A stretch of DNA of 64,000 nt, from NCBI GenBank assembly GCA_025558075.1, contig JAHLKF010000007.1:744001-808000 (forward strand), read 5' to 3'. Below are positions 1-11,016 of this stretch, one piece after another. Each line of letters begins with the position of its first letter. Positions within the stretch are counted from its first letter, which is position 1. The position numbers and the translations under genes were made by a program. Source of the stretch: Gaertneriomyces semiglobifer (Eukaryota > Chytridiomycota > Chytridiomycetes > Spizellomycetales > Spizellomycetaceae). The notes under the pieces were generated by a model, which was given only the letters and a program-made list of their open reading frames with translations, made no database searches and had not been told where the DNA came from.

Positions 1-315
1 ATACCCGCTTCGAACGCCGCTCCACCATCGGGAGACTCTCCTATGCCTGTTTGATGGCGAATAGTACGCAAAATGCATTAATTAATACTTCATACGCGTC
101 TCGGACTTCATGTCCCTCCACCCTTCCAGAACACCGACCGTTCTCGGTAGCTTATCCCATCCTTCTGCGCTTCGTACTCAAACGTCTATACTAAGACGTA
201 GTTAATGTCTATACTAATTTGCTACTTGCTACTTTGGCTTTGACTGGTGCCTTGGTGGTTCTGGCGCTGTTGTGCTTGTTAATGTAACTATTTGAATTAT
301 GCAAAGGAACATGCG

Positions 316-2044
316 TTACCTGGGTCGTGCGGGTTGCAGGCCAGCAGCAGCTGTGGAGTTGTTGAGTTCTCTCTTGGCCTTTTCGGCTGCAGCCAGAGCT
401 GCCGGCCCGATTTTCTTCGGCCTCACCGGAGCTGTTGCATTTTCTTTGTCGTCGATTTTACTTGTAGTAGCCTTTGAACTGATTGCTCCAGTGGTTCCGG
501 TTCGTCGGGTGACCACTTTAGGCGCAACGTTCATGGGTCGTCTGGGAGTGGCCATCGTGGATTTCGTTTCCTGCTTCAAAGTGGGACTGAGTACCGGAAG
601 CTTTACCGACTGTTTCCGTGCTAGGATGGGTGTTTCAGAAACCATCGCCTTTTGTGAGACCATCGAGATTCGTTTGGTAGGAATTTTGCTTGTGGGAGCA
701 CCAGCCGCCGTAGTTCGTCCGGTCAACGACAAACTGGACATCTCATCCATGAGTGACTGGAGGCTATCGACGGAGACGCTGAGCCTGAGCGGTGCCGTGG
801 CACGCTCTTCAGCCAGTTCAGGGAACAGCTCTGAACAGACGATACATCAGAGAAATAAAGGTGGCAGGCGTGTTGAAATCTTCATACTTACGCTTGACGG
901 CGAGGCAATATTTGATTGCGGAGCCCGTCTTGACGCCCATGCTCCGTAGCGTGTCGACGGTCAATTCACGCGCAAGTGTCCAGTCCATCAGCTCTTCTTT
1001 ACGAAACAAAGTCGTCAAGTGTTGCATGTTATTCTGCGCAAGGAAGTTGGTCACAGTTGGGATGCCTGAAGAAGTTGATCAGTGCGTGTTCCACGCTGAG
1101 TAGAATGTAAGGGAGTATACCGTTCAAGGAAGACGCTGATATTGAAGCGCGTTTCTTGGTCAAGACGCTAACAGGGCTTAGGGTCACTCCGACAGGCTCA
1201 CTGACGACGCTCGTCTCAGTGGACGAAACGTCCTGTGATATTTCCGCATCTACCTCCGACGGTTTCTCATCATTTTCGCAACTGTCAACATTCTCCAAGC
1301 TATCCGCCTCGTCCTCCGTGGCTGGCTCAGGAGCGAACGTTACAGATTTCAATGACGACGGAGATTCCATAACTGCAGCAGCGTCCTAAAGAAGACGAAG
1401 TTTAGAACCATTCAGCCAGTGTATACTTTTTGACCAAGGCGGATCCTACCACCGTGTTGGGTTCCTGTTGACCTTCGGCCAATGATGTGGCAGATTTTGA
1501 AACCATGTTGTTAAGAGTGCTCTCCAGAGTACTTGTTTGTGACTTTAAGTCTGGCGAGGTATGGCTGCTGGTAGATATACCCATTTCATCTTTCCTGCAG
1601 GATTCTCTCTCAGGAAGGCCTGCATCCGCAGACTCAACCTTCTCGGTTTCCGCCAAAGTGCCGGCGCAATCTATCACCTCCGACATGTGCTTCTTTTGTT
1701 CGTTCCCTTCATCCTGCGTTTCTCCAGCTCTTTGTTTATTATGTAGTACCGGTGTATTTTCTTTATCTTCAGTGACAGTGGCAACCTCATTCCCATCGTC
1801 CCCAGTCACGGTATCCTGGACGGTACGCTCATTATACCAAGCAGTTAAGGATTCTACTAACTGTGCCTTATTCTGAGAATGTGAGAATGAAAAGAATGTG
1901 AGCTGGTTCGCCAACAGCTGGTTCAATGATCCACATGCGCACCTTCTTGCCGACACCCACGCCCACATCTTTACATATCACTCGTAGTTCCTTTAGGGTG
2001 AAGGATGATAGACTCTGTGGAGTCCAATCAGAAGTTTCCATCAT
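316..2044 (-). CDS. SAP-domain nuclear protein with SAM-like segment
   Basis: The first exon starts at the tandem ATGs at 2044/2041 and ends at 1943. Joined to an exon starting at 1872, it reads as a complete SAP fold (FTLKELRVICKDVGVGVG, then NKAQLVESLTAWY), a putative DNA/chromatin-binding helix pair. A long acidic, Ser/Thr-rich linker follows, containing a KEN triplet. A segment near 1050-880 has helices resembling a SAM domain (TLFRKEELMDWTLARELTV ... LRSMGVKTGSAIKYCL). After an intron that begins at a GTAAGT within 'AVK', the protein ends in a basic, Ser/Thr/Pro-rich tail at 750-316. Introns interrupt the linker near 1430-1380 and 1125-1065; their exact borders are uncertain. The SAP-plus-basic-tail plan recalls spindle/nucleolar SAP proteins such as NuSAP, but I see no diagnostic motif, so no orthology is claimed. 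Confidence 0.6.
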
Positions 2045-2224
2045 TCTGCACTATAGTTTGAGTAAGGTGCTCTGCATATAGTTTGAATAAGGTGCTCTGC
2101 TGTCAGATCTTGCAAGAAGTCGTCCGACGCGTCCGAAGCTTTTTCAGAAGTCTCGTTCACTTTCACAAAGTATATTATGAAATATCGCTATATAATCTAT
2201 GTCAATGCTAAAATTAACCAACCT

Positions 2225-5200
2225 CTATGCAGCCGCCAAAGCGTCGTTTCCAGCAACGCTAAGTCCTAATTTCGGTACCACATCCTGGTACATTCGCTTG
2301 AAATCCCATACGTTGCCCTTCATTCGCTTGAATTCAACGACAAATAATCCGGGCAAATTTTTGATCTTTTGTACTTCGACTGTAAATCGGATCTCCTTCT
2401 TCGAGTGCCGGGAGCCGTCTGATGGTTTGTTGGAGCCGACAGAGTACTCGGATGGAGATGGATGATATGCAGAGGAGGAGGTTGTGGTGATAGTGGATTG
2501 GCTGGCCCCAAGATGAGGATGCGTATAAATGCCATTGCCTTTCCCGGTGGCCGCAGCCGCTGCAGCAGCTTCTCTGCCACCGAAACCTTTGTTGTAATCG
2601 GCGCCATACTGGGCCATGTACTTTAACCGTTTGACTAAATGCACTGGGAATGAGGCAAGCACGTGGGCAAGTCGGGCGGGTCCGCTCTTTCGTGGTAATG
2701 AGATCTCAGTTCTTTGCCTTTCAGGGGGGTAGGCGGTTCGGTTTTGGGTATTTTGCTCGGAAGCACGCGAATTATGAGGCGTAAAGAGATCGGATCCGCT
2801 TCGAATATGAACTTGAATGTCGCCATTTGCTGTCCTGGTTGTTGCATGAGTACGTACCGAAGCCCTGGACGAGCTATCGATAGAGCTGCGGGTAGTCAGA
2901 TACTTGGCTCGTGTATCGGTCTGATCGGCGCCGGCTGCTCCAAAATATGAGATTGGCGGAGGTCTCCCGCGGCTGGATCCTTGCGTCATCGTCCGCTGGG
3001 GGATAGCATTTTCAACTAACCGCACCGCCTTCACCTTAAAGTCATCTACTATCAAAACTTCCATTCCCATACTCTCCAAAACCCGTGCCACTTCGGTGAT
3101 GATAACGCTGGGTGGCTTCGAGCTCAACGCCCGCTGGTCAATTGGTCCCGAGTGGAAACGTAGAACCGGCACACGAGGAACGCCGCTGCTGCCACCGGGA
3201 GTTGTTACCCAATTACTTGATGTGCTTGACCTTCCAGTCATTTCTGAGGCAACTGAAAATACAGACGGGGCGTGCACCGAATTTCGTGGTGTGACGTCTG
3301 ATACGGGAGACGCTGGATGAGTCTCCACAGCCGAGTACGGTCGCCGCACGAGATCTGGGCGTTCCGGACGGGTGCGAATTTCTGGCAACGGCGGATCTGT
3401 AATGGAAGAAAGGTTTAGTTCGGTAAGCTACTTTCGGCCTTCAATAGGCGGCATGGTACTCACGCTGACCATTTTTCCGCAGCCAGCCAAAAAGAGACTT
3501 CCTGCTGGTCGTGGACTCGTTTCTTTGAATGCGACGGATGTCAAGACTTTTCCGACCATAGTCCACCTTCTTCTTCTCTTCCCGTTCTCGCAAACGCTCA
3601 CGATCCCTTTGCCGTTGGATCTCCGCTTCGTCCTCGATGACAAGAACGTCTCCTTCCACTGGCAATGCGTCCTTACCAGAGAACGCCACCGCGCGGGAAT
3701 TGCGTCGCTCTGCGGTGACCGGGCGGACTGCAGTTGGAACAACCGCGTCACGTACCGATGGCGTACGTGACACTGCCGCCGGTACGTCAATATCGCTAGA
3801 TATGGTAAAGCTGTTGCCGACCGTTCCTGCGGTGGTTTGGCCATCGGAAGCCTGATGTACAATGGCCACCATCGGGCCATCACTGTCCTCTTGATTTTCT
3901 TGACTTCCAGAATGTTCATCATCAATGACAATAACGTCAGGCTCGCTGCTTGAATCGCTTTCTGCGGCGCGTGCAACTTCATGCACAATTGACGCAGTCG
4001 GCACGAGACCGTGGTCGACGGCCACTGATTCCGCCTTGACTTCCATGCTGACAGTCGGCACTAGGGCATCGGCGTCATCAACCCTGATGCCACTCATTGC
4101 GCTTCCGACGGAAGTCTTCGTGGTAACATAAGCGCCGAGTTCGTAGTTTGATGGTTCTTCGCGGTCCACATCCATGACCTTCGAATCCATGTCAGGAACC
4201 ACTCCAACTCCAATCGAGGGTTCCTCCTCAATGCTGACAGGTCTTGGTGTGTCTGGTGGAGTGTTGTAAATTGAATCAGGCCTTGGTGTCGGCGTTTTCG
4301 GGAGAGGGACAATTTCATCACTAGTTTCATCATCAGCCGCTACCGTAGACAAATCCTTGTTCTCCACCCTGCTCTGTTCCTCAGCATAGAAGTACGCGCA
4401 TGGTTGTAACCACCAGTGGTTCATGACTTCTCTCATGTTCGCTCGGTATCTAGGGTCTGGGACCAGCATACGCTTAAGCAGGTCGCGAGCGTCTTGACTC
4501 ACGTAATCGGGAAATTCCAGCTCCGTCTCCAAGATGTACTTGTAAAGGAGGTTGATGTTGTCACCATCAGGATTATTCGGGTCGTCATCAAATGGTAGGT
4601 AGCCACAGAGCATCGCATACTATGACAGGTGTCAATCTCTTAGAGATTAGAATGCGTAAGACTGCAAAACATACCAAGATCACTCCGCAACTCCATATAT
4701 CGGCAGCTTCGCCCACGTACCCATCGCTGATGACGAGTTCCGGAGCAGCATAGCACGGACTACCACAACTTGTCAACAACAACGATTCCGGATCGTTTGA
4801 TGACCTGTTTGCGAACCCAAAATCTGTAATGATAACATTGCGTTGACCGTCCAATAGCAAGTTTTCCAGTTTCAAATCTCGGTGAACAATGTTTTGGCTG
4901 TGAAGATAACTAACACCTACAAATCAAAGTAAAGGATAAGCAGAACGTAGCGCCAGTGGTATGACAGAAGACTCTAGTACCGGCGACGAGTTGGGCAAAA
5001 AAACGACACGCTTCCTTCTCCTTGAGGTATCGATGGGCCAATATATGCTCAAAAAGCTCTCCACCGGATGCATACTCCATAATCATCCCTATGTAGTCCC
5101 TGGTCTCAATAACTTCATACACTTTCACAATGAACGGATGATCAACGGCCTGCAATATAGAGATCTCTCGCATGAGCTTGGATCGACGGGAAGGCTGCTC

Positions 5201-5516
5201 GATTGATTCCTTTTTGATTAATTTTATCGCAACCTGTTCTCACGAGAGTCAGCAAAACGAGTTATGAGTAGAAGAGTCAAACAAAACCACTGACTTCTTG
5301 TTTGGTGTCCAAGTGCGACGCGAGCTTGACCTTCCCAAACTCTCCTTCACCTAACGTTCTAAGAAGGCGGTACGGCCCAAAAAGGTTGTGCTGCCTTTTT
5401 TGGGAACGGCCATTGGCTATCGGCGTCACGGAGGAATGGGAAGCGGTAGATGGCGACGTGTGCTGCGGACCAGACGAACGCGCGGATGCGATATGTACTG
5501 GTGGCGTCGTCACCAT
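2225..5516 (-). CDS. Kin4-like CAMKL Ser/Thr kinase with KA1 domain
   Basis: Five exons (5516-5295, 5233-4981, 4916-4675, 4619-3464, 3396-2225) give about 1014 aa. The catalytic domain is complete: Gly-rich loop LGEGEFGKV near residue 55, VAIK lysine near 77, HRDLKLEN near 170, DFG near 188, then CYAAPELV and the CAMKL signature [20 protein letters not shown]. The last feature is typical of fungal Kin4/Ssp1-like kinases, which act on the cell cycle and polarity; S. cerevisiae Kin4 is a spindle-position checkpoint kinase. A long acidic, Ser/Pro-rich region follows. The final ~55 residues ([17 protein letters not shown] ... VPKLGL) form a KA1-type membrane-binding domain. An in-frame ATG lies upstream near 5627, so the N-terminus could be about 37 aa longer. 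The kinase call is firm; the substrate is unknown. Confidence 0.88.
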
Positions 5517-6660
5517 GTCGGTTACTGAGAATGTGTAATAGAATGTCAATGAGGCCTCAACCAAGGTGCTCCCTGGACCTCCGTTGTCTCTGAATAGGAG
5601 TGAAAGTGAGTCCGCGAAATACTTCATTTTGGGGCTCGAAGCGGCAAGCGTACCAGCTGAACTCGGAGGTCCTTGCACACGATTTTCAGCGCTTGCGAGT
5701 CTTTCGAAGGAACCTCCACACAGTTGGATAGCGGCGATCGAGGTTGCTGTAATAACACGGATACTGGGTTACAATGAAATGGACAGGGGTGGGAGGATCG
5801 TGGACATGATCCCCTATGCTGTGCGCTTGCGACCCCTATTGCTTCGACCCTTCCATCCACAGCTCAACAAAGCACTTCCTCCAGAACCTGCGGGCCGTCG
5901 CTTTTGTCTGCGGCTCTTCAACTGCCTGGGTGTCTGCCTTGCGGTTTTTGCTCCCCTTTTGCCTCCAGTATAATTATTATCACCTTGTCCCTGCTTGGTT
6001 GCTCCCCGCTGCATAATTTAATACTCTTTGCGCAGAGCGGTTTCACACAACACACCCCCGATTAGGCTACATTACGCCGCTCCACCCTAACACCCGTCCA
6101 GAACAACAATCGCGTGATATCACCTGGATGCATGTGATGCACGTGACATTTTACATCATCCTGATTCATTCGGGCTTGGACATTGCCACCCGGATTCCGA
6201 CCGCCGGACCTCCAAAAATCGAAGCGAAGGAAATACTTCTGTTGGAAAAAACCTTCTTCCAGATCCTCGACTTGCGTTATCCAGTTCCATACGTCGCTGC
6301 AGATAATTGCAGCGTCTAAGGTTTCCAGCCGTAACCACGGTGTGGATATTCTGGTCCCTAAAATTAGGAAAAATGTGAGTTCACAACACACGCGTGATGA
6401 CTTTGGACTCATTTACAAGGTTTTGATCAATCAAAAACATAATCGAAAGGTTTCCTCCTAGATTCTACATTACTGTTAACTTAATCTTCTGATTACGCAC
6501 TGTCCACTCATTCCCGTCGTGTCGGGATGACCACCTATATGCATGCACTGCGAATCTGGCATTAGACTGGTCTCTTTGTTCCATTGTAATCACAATCCAC
6601 GATTGTAAATCCCACCAACATTCACATCTGGGATTGCACGCCGCCCCGCCCGGAACCACC
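5517..6660. other. Divergent intergenic region, kinase / histidine kinase
   Basis: This is about 1.1 kb between the starts of two divergently transcribed signalling genes, so it must hold both promoters and 5' UTRs. Short ORFs on both strands have no recognisable motifs and no splice-linked continuation. I see no RNA gene or repeat. Confidence 0.5.
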
Positions 6661-9600
6661 ATGAGCGACGCAAGTCATATTGTTGTTCCAATTCGACTGG
6701 TTCCACAGTGGAACTGGCCACTCATCTCGGTTTCTTACGTTGTTTCCGTTCTGGTAAGAGTATGCTCTGATGAAGCACGTTGAAAACCGAGCCAGGCTTT
6801 GACCACCATATACGTTATACAGGGAGCTTATACCACCACGCAGCTAATGACAAACGTTAGCCAGTGTCGAAATCTCCCAGAAAAGCTGCGATGGATTGGA
6901 ATGGCTTCCATGAGCTTTGGAGGATGTGCGGTCTGGTCGATGCACTTTATTGGAATGCTTGCAATGGATCTCGGTATTCGAGTCCGGTTTGACATTGTGA
7001 TGACCGTCGCCAGCGCAGTGATTGCTATCCTGGTTGCGTTCGTGACGTTCTCCATGGAAGTCATCTTTGCAAAGTGGAGACAACATCAATCGCGAAAGAA
7101 CGTTCGCAGACCACGGAGGAAAGTTAGACGCACAACCTCAGAGATCCAGATCAACCCTTTTGGATCCAAATCACGAAGCAGTAATCGCAAACGCACCGCG
7201 ATTTTGGACCCGTACCCAGATTCTGAATACCACATGCTTGGCGGTACTAGCAGTGAAGGTTTTGGAGCATCAATATTGGCTAATAAGCCAGCAGAAGTTT
7301 GTGTTCCAATGCCTGGAGATGAATTCCCTAGCGAGCAGCACGCACTTGGCACAAGCAGCGAAAATGAGTCCGATTCAGACGTCAGTCAAGACGATTCATC
7401 CAGCGAGGAGCATCACGCTCACCGTCGAGACACTATTTCATCATGGCTATCCTCCAATGAGGATCAAAGTGCTTTTCTAGGAAGCTCCGATGAGATGGGT
7501 CGGCGCTCGGACGAACATACCACTCAAGTTATCGGTGTCCGCTTCGATGGTACTGACATTATGGCCCCTCGGTCCGATGCCTGTCGCGCGTCGCATTTAA
7601 GCATAGTTAGCCGTATTATTTGCAAGTTCTGCAAGATGGTCAATCTTCGCATAGTTGTCAAAGGTCTTCTTCTCGGTCTGACCGCCTCCGGTAAGTCGCT
7701 GACTTGCACTCCCTCTTGCAGTGCTCTCCAAAGATCCTCACATCACGCGTCCACACAGGCATGCACTATACCGGAATGGCAGCGATGGAGATGGATGCAG
7801 TGATAGTGTACAACAAACTCTACGTTGTTTGTTCCATTTTGATTGGATGGCTATCTGGCCTTATTGCGTTCATGTTTATGCCCTTGGAGATCAATTTGGT
7901 CAGTCAGCTGTCCTTCTCGTTTACGGCCGCTTTTGGCGTCGCCAGGTGAGCCTTCAACGATATACAGTTGCCGTGGTACCTTGTCCTTATTATTCTCTAG
8001 CATGCATTATTGTGGAATGCTCGCTGCAGACTTCTACACGACCTTGCCTCCACCATATGATCATGGAGGATATCCTGCATCATTGCCCTTAACAATCGCT
8101 GGAGTGGCCATTTTGACATGTTTTGTATCTTTCGTGGCTTTGGCTCACGCAGTCAGCTTGTCTCGTAATAAATTACAAGAAGTTATTCAAACGAAGCGGC
8201 GATTGTGGAGAGTGATTGCGGAAAAAGAAGCGGCCATTCGGGAGAACCGACTTAAAACCGATTTTATCAGGTAGGCTTTGACGCCACGATGTTCAGTTTT
8301 GCAGCATTTATTGACATGGCCACAGCGTGGCTTCACATGAGATTCGAACCCCACTTCATGCCGTGACGGGGTACACTGACTTACTTGCGGAAACACACCT
8401 CACTCACGAGCAACGCGTATATGTCGATTGCATCAAAACAGGATGTCAGACTATCCAACTCATTACGAGCAATGTTCTCGATTTTGCTAAGCTTGAGCGC
8501 GCTAACAAAGAAAGTTCCGCAAATCCTGTCTTCCTCGACCTGCGAAAATTGGGAACAGATATTGTGCGAAGCTGCGCATTCGAGAAGAGACGGGTTAGAC
8601 GTAAAGAGCAAGCACAGAGCTGTATGAATGAATCGTCCAGTCACTTACCTGGAGCGAGCAGTTCTACCTTGTCTCCCCATGATCTGGATGACCACGGGAC
8701 AGATGTTGAACTGATCATGGATATTGAGAAAGAAGTGCCCGATGAGATATATGCAGACGAAGTCTACCTTACGAGGGTTCGTTGAGGTGTTCGCTCATTT
8801 GATATGCCCAAGTTGACCGTCATCATTTAGGTCATCATGAACTTAGTCTCTAATGCTCTGAAATTCACCACCAAAGGTTACGTACTCTTGCACGTGTCCT
8901 GGGATGTCTCAAACGGACCAGGTAGTCCTGAGTCATCTCGCGGTAGCCTGCCAGCACTACTTCCCCACCTTGTCATAGTTGTCCGCGATACCGGCGAAGG
9001 CATTCCTCAAGACTTCTTGGCGAGACTTTTTGAACCATTCCGACAGGCGGATACGTCCCTCACCCGTCAGCATGATGGTACCGGACTCGGTTTAGCGATT
9101 TGCAAACAACTCGTTGAACGAATGTCTGGCACGATCGATGTTGAGTCCAGTAGTGGTTACGGATCGTCTTTCACTGTTCGAATACCCATGCCGGAGAACC
9201 TTACTGCGCGCGTAGTACACACGCACGGCAGTCGTGGCACTGTAGAAAGACTTGACGAAGGCAGCGCGTGGTCGCAACCTGGTGCTCTCACTCCCGAAGT
9301 CAGAGGCGTGCGTCGTTCCATTGCATTGTGTTGTCGTAACGAACAAGTTGCCAGGGTCTTGTCGTCGATGCTGATTCGGCATGGTTATGATGTATCAGTT
9401 ATTCTACATTCGAGTTCACCCGGCTCAACTGAGCAAGTTCGCAACGCCAACATTGTATGGTGTGACATGGAAGTGTGGTATGAGTCGCAACATCGCTTAC
9501 GAAAGCTGTTGAGAAGAAACCGAATAGGGAAACGACGACAAAACTCTGTCCTTCTTCTGTTCCATTCCGAGCAACTGCGTACAAACACGAAAACCGTGGA

Positions 9601-10651
9601 TAAAGTGCGAGGAGCTCGTGTTGTCTTCTACAAGCGACCCTTGATTATACATGAAATCGTTAGGTTATCAGAGCTGACACTCTATCGGAATACCTCGGAT
9701 TCCGATGTCACTGAAGATGCCCCAGGGTCCGAATCAGACACTTTCTCAGTTGCTAATGAAGCAGATTTCGACCATACCATTGGACTGAGTGAGAGAATAA
9801 GCACCTCGGCGGCAATCACACCTACTCCCAAGATTATGAGCTCTTCAACATTTTTTCCTTCCATCGAAGGAACTGATACGTCGCTAGGGCCGACCCACAG
9901 TTCCTCGTCACCCAACCTCCTCGGTACCGCCGCGGCTCCCGCACCTGGGTCTGCCGTGTGGCAACGCAGAGTCTCTTTTGTAGATACCCACTCCCCATAT
10001 TGCGCAGTGCCTCCTGGAGAGGTCCAGACGAGCTCCGGTACCATTTTCTCTTCAGGGTATGGCTCTCCTCAGCCATCGTCTTCACACGTCCACTCCTCCA
10101 ACAGTGAACGCAAACGTCCTATCGGTCGTGTACTGCTTGTGGAAGACAACGCAGTTAATCAGAAACTAGGGATGAGAATGCTGCAACGCCTGAATTTCGA
10201 TGTCGATGTGGCTGCAAACGGCTTAGAAGCACTTCAAATGATTACTGGCATCGAAGATTTGGTACCAAGCGATGACACCGACTCGGATTGGGAGAGCCGG
10301 ATCCGAACGCCCGCCTCTGTTGTTGCGTCGTTGACTCGGAATGCGCGAGACATACCGTCTCGGATGAACAAGTACTGCATAGTTCTGATGGATTGCCAAA
10401 TGCCCGTTATGTCTGGCTTCGAAGCCGCGCGGTGCATCCGTGCGTTTGAGGAATCCTTGCCACACGACAACGTGAATCCGCGACCTCACATCGTGATTAT
10501 CGCACTCACTGCCAATGTGTCGGAAGAAAGCAAGGAGAAGTGCGAAGACGCAGGGATGGACTATTTCCTTTCCAAACCTATCCAGTTGTCGGTACTGCGG
10601 GCAGCGATTGGGAGATTTGTTACGATAGATTCCGAACACCCAAATGTGTAG
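6661..10651 (+). CDS. MHYT-domain hybrid histidine kinase
   Basis: Six exons (6661-6753, 6823-7690, 7759-7945, 8001-8270, 8326-8776, 8831-10651) sum to about 1229 aa. The N-terminus is a multi-span MHYT sensor with three hallmark motifs: SMHFIGM near residue 70, GMHYTGM near 322 and SMHYCGM near 384. A roughly 200-residue Ser/Asp-rich insert sits between the first and second. MHYT modules are proposed to bind a metal and sense oxygen, CO or NO. A cytosolic helix leads to the H-box SHEIRTPLH (His near 477), the N-box MNLVSNALKF near 626, DTGEGIP near 676 and GTGLGLAI near 708. A degenerate receiver-like segment follows (about 780-900). A canonical receiver (LLVEDNAVNQ near 1058, phospho-acceptor Asp in VLMDCQMP near 1143, Lys in FLSKPI) ends the protein. 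It should autophosphorylate at His and pass phosphate to the terminal Asp, then to a histidine phosphotransfer protein. Confidence 0.92.
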
Positions 10652-11016
10652 ATTCAGACTTTGTATTTACTTATCTATCATGAATGTCAGTGTATATCAG
10701 AGACTCTTGAAAAACGAATTTGGAGCTGCAGAAGAAGAAGCAAGATATGTTTGTCACGGCGCTTGGCGAAGTTGCACGGGGCCAGAGATGGGATGCCATT
10801 TAATGTTGACGGAAATGACTCGGATTCCAAGGAAGCAAGCAAGCCCATTTGCAACGCCAGAGTCTCAAGAACACTCAAGAACAATTGTTTAAGTTGCGAG
10901 GTTCAAGTGTTCATATCTGCATAGCCTTAACAAGCATTGAACTATAACGACGAGCATTCATAATAATAGCCAGCTTTTGTAAACCATACATACAAACAAA
11001 TATCAGGCAAATGTAT
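10652..11016. other. Convergent 3' intergenic region
   Basis: These 365 bp separate the stop codon of the histidine kinase (+) from the stop codon of DNMT5 (-). The stretch is AT-rich toward 10920-11010 and should contain both 3' UTRs and polyadenylation signals. No gene is seen. Confidence 0.5.

Noticed and set aside
299..949. 216-codon plus-strand open frame
   Set aside because: It lies antisense to the SAP-domain gene, has no recognisable motif and crosses that gene's intron; it is the mirror of real coding sequence.
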